Source: Pricia antarctica (GTDB lineage: Bacteria; Bacteroidota; Bacteroidia; Flavobacteriales; Flavobacteriaceae). Taken from it: 64,000 bases of DNA. A program made the position numbers and the translations under genes. Under the pieces are notes generated by a model. That model was not told the origin of the DNA. It did not search any database and worked only from the letters and a program-made list of their open reading frames with translations. This document shows, piece after piece, positions 28,184-37,689 of this stretch (within the stretch, counting starts at the first letter, position 1; each line of letters starts with the position of its first letter). The DNA is taken from the NCBI GenBank assembly GCA_011050085.1, contig DRGL01000028.1:62001-126000 (forward strand), written 5' to 3'.

Positions 28184-31100
28184 TTAAAATGTGACATTAA
28201 ATCCGATACTATACGTTCTTGGTCTCGGATATGAGAGATAGTCGATTCCAGCAGAAGGTAAACCGTTGGCTGGAATGTTGTCTGTACTGACCTCTGGATC
28301 CAAACCGCTGTAATCAGTAATTAAAAATAGATTCTGGCCAATAGCACTCAAACGCATACTTTTGAATAGTCCATCTCCGCTTAAAGGAACATTATAAGAG
28401 ATCGACGCGGTCTGTAATCTAACAAAATCGCCTTTCTCCAGAAAATAAGTGCTAGGGTTTGTTGCGGATAAAACGACACCTTCATCGACAACACTTTTCA
28501 AATTATTTCTACTTCCGATTTGCGGCGAAGCAAATAAGGCATTGGCCGTATTATTATAAACGTAAAAATCAAATTGACCGGAAAAGAATAAGGATGCATC
28601 CCAGTTTTTATAGCTCGCACTGGTTGATAGACCTGAAATAATCTTGGGTAACGCCGATTTATCGAGGACTTCCGGATCCGTTTCTACGTTAAAGTTCTCA
28701 TCGACGGTGCGCAAATTATAGGTGTAAATTGGTTTGCCATTCGTTAATACCTGAGAAGTGGTGCCTGTAAGACCTTGACCATATAGGTTACCTGCCTGAA
28801 TGGTAGGACCATTATAATCTGTTATTTCATTTTCGTTATATGAAATATTGAAACTGGCGTTCCAATAAAAATCTTCAGAAGTTGCGATATCGTAATTCAG
28901 ACCCAATTCAACTCCTTGATTTATCAGCGTACCATCCACATTTTGAAAAACGAAGGGGGTTGTAGCCGGTTGTACCGCAGGTAAATTCAAGAGAATATCG
29001 GTCGTCTCTTTTCGATATACATCAAAATTTCCGCTAAAACGGTCATTATTGAAACCGAAATCGATTCCCAGTCCGTATTGTGCGGTCGACTCCCATTTCA
29101 AATCAGGATTTGCAAATGCTACCTCAGAAGTAGCAGGAGTTGTTAACTGTGAATTATTTAAAACACCTAAACCGTTCCATCTTGTTCTATTCAGATAATT
29201 TCCATAACCTAAACCATCTTGATTACCGGTGATACCCCAGCTTAGCCTTAATTTCAAGGTTGAAACTGTTTCTTCGTTTATAAAACCTTCTTCATTGAGT
29301 TTCCATGCAAAGGCGGCAGATGGGAAATAGCCATATTTATTGTTGCCGCCAAATTTTGAAGAACCATCGGCCCTTACAGTAGCGGTAAATAAATACTTGT
29401 CTAAAAGTGTGTAATTGATTCTTCCGAAAAAGGATTGCAATTCATCCGTAAAATCAAAAGTGTCTGCCCTAAAAGCATCGATTGGAATACTGGGTAAAGG
29501 CAGTGTTGTGTCGCTTACACCTGGTGTCAGGCTCAAAATTCTAAATTGGTTTCCTGCATCGGTATTATCCTGAAAAGTACCGATACCATAGCCCTGATAA
29601 TTACTAGCAAGATTTTCTGTAGCATCAAAGGTTTCTTGGGTTGTTCGGGCAATGGCATTCAGATCAGAGCCCCCGTAACCTTGTCCTAACAGATTTTCCC
29701 CTGATCTATTAAAGTCTTGATAGGAAAACCCAACCAATGCGTCCAAATTAGAATTTTCGAATTCTTTGGTATAGTTTAAAGTTAGTTCTAACAACCTGTT
29801 TTCTGTATCTAAATTACTTACTGCCGCCCGTCCGTTATCCTGTACACCATTGCCCAAACCAAGTAATGATGGGCCGGCCACTTGAGCACGTGAGGATGTG
29901 GAAGTATCGAGACCGAAATTCACCTTTGCGGACAAATTCTCTGTAATGGCATATTCCAACGATAGATTTCCAAGAAATCTATCGGTTTGGGTATTGTCAT
30001 CGTAAAAGGCCAATAAATTGGCAGGATTTAAGTCCGGATCTGTATTTGCCAAAGGATTAGCATTGAGCGTAGGATTGGCGTAATAGCTGGAGGCCAATAA
30101 ATCACCATTACTACCTGCGGTTCTGCTTATAAAGGGCTTTTTATCATTGATTCTCGAAACGGTTCCCTGAAAATTAAGATTTAATTTGTCGTCAAAAAAC
30201 CGTTGGCCTACATTAACTCTTCCTGTAATACGCTCCAAATCGGTATTTTCAATGATACCGAATTGCTTAGAATAGCCGAAAGTTGCCCTAACATTGCCGC
30301 TGCCGTAATTTTGGGAATATGATAAGTTATTATCGGTCGAAGCCGTCGTTCTAAAAACATAATCTTGCCAGTCGGTCGAACCACCAAGGTCGGCACCGCC
30401 TCTTTCTACAAATTCCTCAGTACTCAACAAGTCAAATTTATTTGCCACCTCGGAAATGTTCAAATTGCTGGTAAAGCCCCATTGACCTTCTCTTCCACCA
30501 CCTTTTCCAGATTTCGTGGTGATGACAACAACACCGTTAGCTCCCCTAGAACCATATATGGCTGTGGCGGAAGCATCTTTCAAAATACTCATGCTTTCGA
30601 TATCGTTGGGGTTTAAAAAGTTCAGAGGGTTTTTAGAGCCGCTTGATCCAACGCCGACATCAGATCCATCTGCAGATACGCTTTCGTTAGATACCGGAAC
30701 GCCATCGACAACGAACAAAGGGCTGTTATTTCCCCTGACAGATGCAGTACCTCTAATTCGCAATGAAATACCGGCACCTGGTTCTCCACTAGACTGTGAT
30801 ATCTGTACGCCTGCCGTTTTACCTTGAATCAGCTGTTCTGGTGAACTTATTATACCTTTATTGAAATCTTCAGATTGGACTGCAGATACAGCACCGGTCG
30901 CATCTTTAATAGTAGTCTGACCATAACCAATAATAACTACTTCATCCAACGCCTGTGCATCTTCTTGAAGCGTTACATCGATATTGGTTTGCCCATTCAC
31001 GGCGACTTCTTGGTTGGCGTACCCAATGTAACTGAATACTAGAGTAGCATCCTCGGGCACATCATTTAAAGTATAATTACCGTCAAAATCGGTTTGTGAG

Positions 31101-31249
31101 CCCGTGGTTGTGCCTTTAACTACAACACTTGCGCCAGGTAAAGGGCCAGTGGCATCGGAAACTGTTCCCGATATCTCTTGAGCCTGGGTAAATCCAAAGC
31201 ATATGAATGCCCCAAATAACATCAGGTTCCTAATTAGTGTAATCTTCAT
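28184..31249 (-). CDS. SusC-like TonB-dependent outer-membrane transporter
   Basis: 1021 residues. Signal peptide to about residue 23 (FGFTQAQ), then a carboxypeptidase-regulatory-like beta-sandwich (EISGTVSDATGPLPGASVVVKG), a TonB-box region (DEVVIIGYG), a plug domain (LRIRGTASVRGNNSPLFVVDG, SMSILKDASATAIYGSRGANGV) and a 22-stranded barrel ending YSIGFNVTF. It imports oligosaccharides across the outer membrane with energy from TonB. It is the first gene of a susC-susD operon. Its start lies 93 bases from a LacI-type operator and it is divergent from lacI, implying control by that regulator. Confidence 0.95.
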   Translation of the reverse strand: MKITLIRNLMLFGAFICFGFTQAQEISGTVSDATGPLPGASVVVKGTTTGSQTDFDGNYTLNDVPEDATLVFSYIGYANQEVAVNGQTNIDVTLQEDAQALDEVVIIGYGQTTIKDATGAVSAVQSEDFNKGIISSPEQLIQGKTAGVQISQSSGEPGAGISLRIRGTASVRGNNSPLFVVDGVPVSNESVSADGSDVGVGSSGSKNPLNFLNPNDIESMSILKDASATAIYGSRGANGVVVITTKSGKGGGREGQWGFTSNLNISEVANKFDLLSTEEFVERGGADLGGSTDWQDYVFRTTASTDNNLSYSQNYGSGNVRATFGYSKQFGIIENTDLERITGRVNVGQRFFDDKLNLNFQGTVSRINDKKPFISRTAGSNGDLLASSYYANPTLNANPLANTDPDLNPANLLAFYDDNTQTDRFLGNLSLEYAITENLSAKVNFGLDTSTSSRAQVAGPSLLGLGNGVQDNGRAAVSNLDTENRLLELTLNYTKEFENSNLDALVGFSYQDFNRSGENLLGQGYGGSDLNAIARTTQETFDATENLASNYQGYGIGTFQDNTDAGNQFRILSLTPGVSDTTLPLPSIPIDAFRADTFDFTDELQSFFGRINYTLLDKYLFTATVRADGSSKFGGNNKYGYFPSAAFAWKLNEEGFINEETVSTLKLRLSWGITGNQDGLGYGNYLNRTRWNGLGVLNNSQLTTPATSEVAFANPDLKWESTAQYGLGIDFGFNNDRFSGNFDVYRKETTDILLNLPAVQPATTPFVFQNVDGTLINQGVELGLNYDIATSEDFYWNASFNISYNENEITDYNGPTIQAGNLYGQGLTGTTSQVLTNGKPIYTYNLRTVDENFNVETDPEVLDKSALPKIISGLSTSASYKNWDASLFFSGQFDFYVYNNTANALFASPQIGSRNNLKSVVDEGVVLSATNPSTYFLEKGDFVRLQTASISYNVPLSGDGLFKSMRLSAIGQNLFLITDYSGLDPEVSTDNIPANGLPSAGIDYLSYPRPRTYSIGFNVTF

Positions 31250-31603
31250 AAAAGTTGTTTTTGAGTTGAGTTAAAATGATACAAAGGTTAAACATATACA
31301 AAAATATCGTTACAAACGGATTAAGTGGCTGCACATGATTTACGAAAACGGTTTCGTGTTGATAACTTTATCTAAAAGTGCATACTGATAATCGATTACA
31401 GCGGTATTTAAGGACTTGGCAATTAAAACGATTCAGAATATGAAATTGTCAATTTTTTTCAAAGATAGGATATTTTCACCTGATTGTAATTTACATCGTG
31501 TGGAATAATTTAACGAAGCGGAAATCAGAATTGTTAAATAAAGAGGTAAATTAACTTTTCATTGATTTAGGTATTCCTTAACTTATTCAAAATCAGACGC
31601 AGT
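31250..31603. promoter_or_regulatory. Divergent susC/lacI control region
   Basis: 354 bases between susC and lacI. On the minus strand TATTTTTG, about 55 bases before the susC start, fits the Bacteroidota -7 pattern TAnnTTTG, but no good -33 partner is seen. The operator palindrome lies just upstream of it. Promoters for both directions must be here. Confidence 0.5.
31342..31357. promoter_or_regulatory. Predicted LacI-family operator
   Basis: The 16-base element ACGAAAACGGTTTCGT is a palindrome centred on CG with one mismatched pair, the usual shape of LacI-family operators. It lies in the susC-lacI gap, 93 bases from the susC start and 247 bases from the lacI start. Binding by the adjacent LacI protein is inferred. 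Confidence 0.65.
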
Positions 31604-32626
31604 TTGAAACGAAAAATCACTTTGAAAGATATTGCCCGTGAACTCGAAGTTTCCATTTCAACAGTATCCAAAGCGCTTAAGAACAGTGAAGAAATTGGGC
31701 GCGACACAAAGGAAAAAATTCAAGCCTTTGCCAAATTATACAATTATAGGCCCAACAATATTGCATTGAGCCTCAAAAATAAACGAACCAAAAATATAGG
31801 TGTTGTTATACCTGACATCGTTCACTATTTTTTTACAACTGTATTCAGGGGTATTGAAAAGTATGCTAATCAGAAGGGGTACAATGTTATTGTTTGCGTT
31901 TCTGATGAATCTTTTGATAAGGAAGTGATAAATACCGAGTTACTGGCCAATGGCAGTATCGACGGATTTATTATGTCCTTATCGGCTGAAACCCAGCAGA
32001 AAATGGATTTCCATCATCTGTTGGAAATTACGGAACAAGGAATTCCACTAGTACTCTTCGACCGGGCAGATGACCATGTGCCCTGTGATAAAGTGATTTT
32101 AAACGATACTGAAATTTCATACCAAGCGGTAAATAAGTTTCTTGCCAATGGGCGAAAGCATATAGCTCTGGTAACGACGGAAAGCTATTTTAACGTCAGT
32201 GCAAAGAGGGCCGAGGGTTACGAAGCCGCCTTATCGGAAGCGGGTATTCCGATTGACCCAGCTCTAAAACTCATTCTTCCTTATAGGGATATCAATGAAA
32301 ATGAGATAAGGCAGTTCTTCGCCGCTACAAAAATAGACGCCGTACTTTGCGTCAATGAAATTTTTGCAGTACAATGTATGGCCATTGTCCAGAAAATGGG
32401 ATTAAAAATTCCCGAGGATATATCTTTTATCGGTTTTACAGATGGTATTCTATCCAAATTTGTACAACCTACCTTAACTACTATAGCGCAACATGGTGAG
32501 CGAATGGGAGAAATTTCTGCACAAATGCTTATTGAGCGTATCGAAATAGAAATGGACGTTGAGAAACCATATCGTACTGAAATCGTAGAAGCCACTATTA
32601 TAGAGAGGGAGTCAACCGTTAATTGA
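31604..32626 (+). CDS. LacI-family transcriptional regulator (TTG start)
   Basis: 340 residues. The start is TTG at 31604: the LacI headpiece begins there with the conserved MKRKITLKDIARELEVSISTVSKALK and no ATG is in a suitable position. The hinge helix contains PNNIALSLKN, and a periplasmic-binding-protein-like sensor follows from residue 60 (IGVVIPDIVHYFFTTVFRGIE) to the end. This type is typical of flavobacterial maltose loci. It is followed on the same strand by pgmB, GH65 and GH13, and diverges from susCD with an operator in between. It likely represses both until a sugar or sugar phosphate binds. Confidence 0.92.
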   Translation: MKRKITLKDIARELEVSISTVSKALKNSEEIGRDTKEKIQAFAKLYNYRPNNIALSLKNKRTKNIGVVIPDIVHYFFTTVFRGIEKYANQKGYNVIVCVSDESFDKEVINTELLANGSIDGFIMSLSAETQQKMDFHHLLEITEQGIPLVLFDRADDHVPCDKVILNDTEISYQAVNKFLANGRKHIALVTTESYFNVSAKRAEGYEAALSEAGIPIDPALKLILPYRDINENEIRQFFAATKIDAVLCVNEIFAVQCMAIVQKMGLKIPEDISFIGFTDGILSKFVQPTLTTIAQHGERMGEISAQMLIERIEIEMDVEKPYRTEIVEATIIERESTVN

Positions 32627-32813
32627 AAACGCAACCTTAGTAGGTAGTGCTAGGCAGCTATACAATGCTATATAAGACTAAGACATTTAAAAATCTCGCC
32701 TTTTATATCTAACTTCATAAGACTTCAAAAAAACTGAAGCCTGACTACCTTCCAATCAATTTTAATCGATACATCACTATATTTACCAATTTTCTTATCC
32801 TAATTTTAATCAT

Positions 32814-33467
32814 ATGAATACAACCGCTATCATCTTCGACCTCGACGGCGTAATTGTCGATACTGCCAAATATCATTACCTCGCTTGGAAAAAGTTGGCC
32901 AATACCCTTGGTTTTGAATTTACCAAAGAACAGAACGAGCTGTTCAAGGGTGTAAGCCGAAAACGTTGTCTAGAAATATTATTGGATATCGGAAAGGTGG
33001 AAGCGTCGCAAGAACAGTTCGACCTTTGGATGGTCGAAAAAAACGAGGATTATCTCGCCTATATCAAAGACATGGATGCTTCTGAAATTTTGCCGGACGT
33101 GCAAAAGACTTTGGATTATCTTAAAGGGAAAAAAGTACCCCTTGCCCTTGGTTCGGCCAGTAAAAATGCCAAACCCATCTTAGAAAAAGTTGATCTCTTG
33201 CCCTACTTCAAGGTAATTGTCGATGGAACAAATGTTACAAAGGCAAAACCGGATCCGGAGGTATTTTTAATAGCTGCACAAAAACTGAATGCCAAACCTG
33301 AAAACTGTATTGTTTTCGAAGATGCTGTCGCGGGCATAGAAGCAGCCAAGGCCGCGGGTATGACCAGTATTGGAATCGGCGATTCGAAAACCCTTACAAA
33401 TGCCGATTATGTTTTCAAGGATTTTACCGAGATTAGCAAAGAATTTTTAGAAGGATTGATGCAATAG
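32814..33467 (+). CDS. pgmB: Beta-phosphoglucomutase (HAD family)
   Basis: 217 residues of the HAD superfamily, with the nucleophile and acid/base aspartates D9 and D11 (FDLDGVIVD), the second motif GSASKN, and the third/fourth motif FEDAVAGIEAAKAAGM preceded by KPDPEVF. The enzyme converts beta-glucose 1-phosphate into glucose 6-phosphate. Its place 43 bases ahead of a GH65 phosphorylase, which releases beta-glucose 1-phosphate, fixes the role. It is probably in one operon with GH65 and GH13. Confidence 0.93.
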   Translation: MNTTAIIFDLDGVIVDTAKYHYLAWKKLANTLGFEFTKEQNELFKGVSRKRCLEILLDIGKVEASQEQFDLWMVEKNEDYLAYIKDMDASEILPDVQKTLDYLKGKKVPLALGSASKNAKPILEKVDLLPYFKVIVDGTNVTKAKPDPEVFLIAAQKLNAKPENCIVFEDAVAGIEAAKAAGMTSIGIGDSKTLTNADYVFKDFTEISKEFLEGLMQ

Positions 33468-33510
33468 CCGGCATTAGACGAAAAACTCAACATTAATATC
33501 ATTTTAAACT

Positions 33511-35814
33511 ATGCAAGAGTATTTACACCCCGATCCATGGTCCATAATCGAGCAAGGCTTCGATAAAGAAAGAGTAAAATCGTCTGAAAGTATTTTTAGT
33601 CATGGTAACGGCCACATGGGTCAGCGGGCGAATTTCGAGGAAAGCTATTCCGGTGAAACTTTTCAGGGAAGCTATATTGCTGGCGTTTATTATCCTGACA
33701 AGACACGTGTTGGCTGGTGGAAAAACGGGTATCCCGAATATTTTGCCAAAGTGCTGAACGCTCCAAATTGGATTGGTATCGATATTTCTATAAATGGCGA
33801 AACACTGGATTTAAACACCTGTACAGCGGTGTCCGATTTTAGGCGGGAGCTACATATGAAGGAAGGATGGTACAGTCGCTCTTTTAAAGCCGTTTTGCCT
33901 ACCGGGGAAACTGTTTCCGTCAAGGCCATCCGGTTTTTAAGCCTTGATATTGATGAAGTCGGAGCCATCCGCTTCGAAATAACGCCTGAATCCGGTAAGG
34001 TTGACATACATATCAATCCGTATTTAGATAGTGGTGTAACCAATGAAGATACGAATTGGGATGATAAATTTTGGGAAACGACCGAATTAATCTCGGATGG
34101 TAATCAGGCTTTTATTGAATCCAAAACCTTAAAAACCAATTTTCAGGTCTGTACGTTTATGGAATCCCAACTTTTTTTGAATGGGCAAAATCTTAATGAA
34201 AATCCTTCCGAAGAAAAAGAAAAACTTAAAGTTATCCATCTGTATCAAAAGACTGTCGAGAAAGGTGATACGTTGACCTTATATAAGTTTGGGGGCTACA
34301 CAGTTTCTCGAAATCACAAACCATCCGAATTGGTAGAGGCGGCAAAAAAATCCTTAACCAAGGCACTTGATATGGGCTTTGATGCTCTTTTGGACTTACA
34401 AAAGCAGTCGTGGGCCAAAATTTGGGAAATGGCCGATATCACCATTGAAGGTGATATCAAGGCACAGCAGGGCATCCGCTTTAATATTTTTCAATTGAAT
34501 CAAACCTATTTGGGCAAAGACTCACGATTGAATATTGGTCCAAAGGGCTTTACCGGCGAGAAATACGGAGGAAGTACGTATTGGGATACCGAGGCCTATT
34601 GCATTCCTTTTTATATGGCTACCAAAAATCAGAAGGTGGCACGCAGCCTTTTACAATATCGCTACGACCACTTGGAAAAAGCCATCGAAAATGCCCAGAA
34701 ACTTGGTTTTAAAAATGGGGCGGCACTTTATCCCATGGTGACCATGAACGGAGAGGAAAGCCATAACGAATGGGAAATTACATTCGAGGAAATACACCGT
34801 AACGGAGCCATTGCCTTTGCCATTTTCAATTATTATCGCTACACGGGCGATTACTCCTACATTCCTGAAATGGGACTTGAAGTATTAATCGGTATTGCTC
34901 GATTTTGGCATCAAAGGGCTAACCTTTCTCAAGCCAAAGGCAAATATGTCATTTTAGGGGTTACCGGCCCGAACGAGTATGAAAACAATGTAAACAATAA
35001 TTGGTATACGAATTATATTGCAAAATGGTGTATAGAATATACCCTACAGCAGTTGACCAAGGTGATGGATGGATTGCCGCAGGAGTATGAACGTATCATT
35101 GGAAAAACGCAATTGACAACTGGGGAAACCGATCAATGGAAGAAAGTGTCCGATAACATGTATTTTCCCTATTCCGAAGAACATAAGGTTTTCTTGCAAC
35201 AAGACGGATTTTTGGACAAGGAGTTGATTACCGTCGAAAATCTGCCCACCGCAAAGCGACCTATCAACCAGAAATGGAGTTGGGATCGAATATTGCGCTC
35301 ACCTTACATCAAACAGGCCGATGTGTTGCAAGGTTTCTACTTTTTCGAAGATCATTTCACCACGGAAGAACTCCGGAAGCATTTTGATTTTTACGAGCCG
35401 TTCACCGTACATGAATCTTCTTTATCGCCCTGTGTACATAGCATTCAAGCGGCGAAACTAGATAAGATGCAGCAGGCATACGAGTTTTATCTACGTACTT
35501 CACGACTCGATCTCGATGATTACAATAAAGAGGTTGATGAAGGGCTACATATTACTTCCATGGCCGGCACTTGGATGAGTATCGTCGAGGGTTTCGGCGG
35601 TATGCGTATAGTGGATGATAAGTTATCGTTTACCCCACGAATTCCAGATCAATGGAAATCCTATTCGTTCAAAATTAATTTTAGGAATCGCATAGTAAAA
35701 GTTACGGTTCAAAAGACGAAGTCGGAATTTTTATTGGATGGCAAGGAAGAAATGTCGATTCGGGTTAATGGACAGAAACTGCTGCTAACCCCGAACACCG
35801 CCACTGAGGTATAA
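33511..35814 (+). CDS. GH65 disaccharide phosphorylase, probable maltose phosphorylase
   Basis: 767 residues with the GH65 layout: an N-terminal beta-sandwich, a linker, an (alpha/alpha)6 barrel and a short C-terminal sheet. The catalytic acid is E489 in TGPNEYENNVNNNWYTN, which corresponds to the acid Glu of Lactobacillus maltose phosphorylase. The YWDTEAYCIPFY segment helps bind sugar, and QADVLQGFYFF lies near the phosphate site. The enzyme would split maltose with phosphate into glucose and beta-glucose 1-phosphate in the cytoplasm. Trehalose or kojibiose phosphorylases share the fold; the amylase neighbour favours maltose. It is followed without a gap by the amylase gene. Confidence 0.9.
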   Translation: MQEYLHPDPWSIIEQGFDKERVKSSESIFSHGNGHMGQRANFEESYSGETFQGSYIAGVYYPDKTRVGWWKNGYPEYFAKVLNAPNWIGIDISINGETLDLNTCTAVSDFRRELHMKEGWYSRSFKAVLPTGETVSVKAIRFLSLDIDEVGAIRFEITPESGKVDIHINPYLDSGVTNEDTNWDDKFWETTELISDGNQAFIESKTLKTNFQVCTFMESQLFLNGQNLNENPSEEKEKLKVIHLYQKTVEKGDTLTLYKFGGYTVSRNHKPSELVEAAKKSLTKALDMGFDALLDLQKQSWAKIWEMADITIEGDIKAQQGIRFNIFQLNQTYLGKDSRLNIGPKGFTGEKYGGSTYWDTEAYCIPFYMATKNQKVARSLLQYRYDHLEKAIENAQKLGFKNGAALYPMVTMNGEESHNEWEITFEEIHRNGAIAFAIFNYYRYTGDYSYIPEMGLEVLIGIARFWHQRANLSQAKGKYVILGVTGPNEYENNVNNNWYTNYIAKWCIEYTLQQLTKVMDGLPQEYERIIGKTQLTTGETDQWKKVSDNMYFPYSEEHKVFLQQDGFLDKELITVENLPTAKRPINQKWSWDRILRSPYIKQADVLQGFYFFEDHFTTEELRKHFDFYEPFTVHESSLSPCVHSIQAAKLDKMQQAYEFYLRTSRLDLDDYNKEVDEGLHITSMAGTWMSIVEGFGGMRIVDDKLSFTPRIPDQWKSYSFKINFRNRIVKVTVQKTKSEFLLDGKEEMSIRVNGQKLLLTPNTATEV

Positions 35815-37689
35815 ATGTCGAAAACACTATACGTTGTGAGTATTCTGATTTTGGCACTAGCATGCAAATCAGAGAGCAAACGCAAAGAGCTTATTAAGAT
35901 GAAGGAAACCTACAAAAAGGAAAAAAAGCAAGTAATCTATCAAGTTTTCACAAGGCTTTTTGGCAATACCAACACCACTAACAAACCATGGGGAACTATT
36001 GAAGAGAACGGAGTGGGGAAATTTTCCGACTTTTCGGAAAAAGCCCTTAACGAAATAAAAAACTTAGGTGCTACCTATATATGGTATACCGGCGTGCCAC
36101 ATCATGACGTTATTCGTGACTATACAGAAATCGGAATCTCGAACGACGATCCTGATATCGTAAAAGGTAGGGCAGGTTCGCCTTATGCAGTAAAAGATTA
36201 CTATAATGTAAATCCGGACTTGGCGGATAATCTGCAAAATCGTTTGGAAGAGTTCAAGGCGCTGATCGAACGCACACATAAGGCCGGACTCAAATTACTC
36301 ATTGATATTGTACCCAACCATGTCGCGCGTAATTATGAAGGTACATCTACGCCCGACGGCAAAGAGCCCTTTGGCGCTTCCGATGATACCTCGGTAGAGT
36401 ATGCGAGGGACAATAATTTTTACTATATACCCGGACAAAGTTTTCAAGTACCGGATTGGCGCGATGGATATGCTCCCTTGGGCGGGGAAAATAATCCGAT
36501 GGATGACTCAAATTTCTATGAAAATCCTGCAAAATGGACGGGTAATGGTTCCCGCATGGCGAAACCCGATTTCAACGATTGGTATGAGACGGTAAAAATT
36601 AATTATGGGGTGCGACCTGACGGCTCTCATGATTTCGACAATCTTCCTGATGGTTTTGAGGCGAGAGATTATGTGGCCCATTTTGATTTTTGGAAAGATA
36701 AGAATGTACCTAATTCGTGGGTGAAGTTTAAAGATATCGCACTTTTCTGGCTCGAAATGGGAGTAGATGGTTTCCGATATGACATGGCCGAAATGGTACC
36801 GGTAGAATTCTGGAGCTATATGAATTCGCATATTAAAATGAAAAATGCACATGCTTTTTTGCTAGCCGAAGTCTACAACCCAGATCAGTATCGCAATTAT
36901 ATTCAAAGGGGAAAAATGGACTATCTCTACGACAAGGTAGAAATGTACGATTCTTTGAAGAACATTATGCAAGGCGATGGGTGGACGGATCATATCCCCA
37001 TAATTAAAAGGGGAACGCAAGATATTGAACATCATCTGCTACATTTTCTTGAAAACCATGACGAACAGCGTATAGCCAGTCCCGATTTTGCCGGGAGCGC
37101 ACAGAAGGGAAAACCGGCCATGGTCGTTTCCGCCACGATGACCACAGCCCCGGTCATGATTTATTTCGGTCAGGAAGTTGGTGAGCCCGCGGCGGAACAC
37201 GCAGGTTTTGGAAGCCCAACCCGCACTTCCATCTTCGATTATATTGGGGTGCCACACCACCAGCGTTGGGTCAATGATAAAAAATTTGATGGTGGACAGT
37301 TGACCAAAGAGGAGGCTGATTTGCGGGAGTTTTACAAGCGCCTACTCAATTTTACCGCAGAAAGTAATGCGCTGATGGGTGAATATCAAGACATCCATTT
37401 TTATAATAAAGACAATACCGAATGGTATAACCATCACGTGTTGTCTTATGTGCGATGGTCTGATGATGAGCGGTTGATTATCGTGTCTAACTTTGATGCG
37501 AACGATACATTCGGCTTTGAGTTAAAAATCCCTGAAGATGTCATTCAGAAATGGGGGATATCCGAAGGAAACCATCAACTTAAAGATGTATTATTTGAAA
37601 GCGAACATACATTGAAGGTCGAGAACGGTAGGGGCGAGGTACGGATTGATATTAATCCTTTGGAATCATTTATATTAAAAGTCCAATAA
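35815..37689 (+). CDS. GH13 alpha-amylase-family lipoprotein
   Basis: 624 residues. The ATG directly follows the GH65 stop. A lipoprotein signal is present, ending at C17 (LALACKS), so the enzyme acts outside the cytoplasm. The GH13 catalytic triad is D323 (DGFRYDMAE, nucleophile), E352 (FLLAEVYNP, acid/base) and D416 (FLENHDEQRI); the first conserved region is DIVPNHVARNYEG. The family cleaves alpha-1,4-glucans. It would release maltose or maltodextrins for SusCD and GH65. The stop codon overlaps the next gene by one base (TAATG). Confidence 0.92.
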   Translation: MSKTLYVVSILILALACKSESKRKELIKMKETYKKEKKQVIYQVFTRLFGNTNTTNKPWGTIEENGVGKFSDFSEKALNEIKNLGATYIWYTGVPHHDVIRDYTEIGISNDDPDIVKGRAGSPYAVKDYYNVNPDLADNLQNRLEEFKALIERTHKAGLKLLIDIVPNHVARNYEGTSTPDGKEPFGASDDTSVEYARDNNFYYIPGQSFQVPDWRDGYAPLGGENNPMDDSNFYENPAKWTGNGSRMAKPDFNDWYETVKINYGVRPDGSHDFDNLPDGFEARDYVAHFDFWKDKNVPNSWVKFKDIALFWLEMGVDGFRYDMAEMVPVEFWSYMNSHIKMKNAHAFLLAEVYNPDQYRNYIQRGKMDYLYDKVEMYDSLKNIMQGDGWTDHIPIIKRGTQDIEHHLLHFLENHDEQRIASPDFAGSAQKGKPAMVVSATMTTAPVMIYFGQEVGEPAAEHAGFGSPTRTSIFDYIGVPHHQRWVNDKKFDGGQLTKEEADLREFYKRLLNFTAESNALMGEYQDIHFYNKDNTEWYNHHVLSYVRWSDDERLIIVSNFDANDTFGFELKIPEDVIQKWGISEGNHQLKDVLFESEHTLKVENGRGEVRIDINPLESFILKVQ

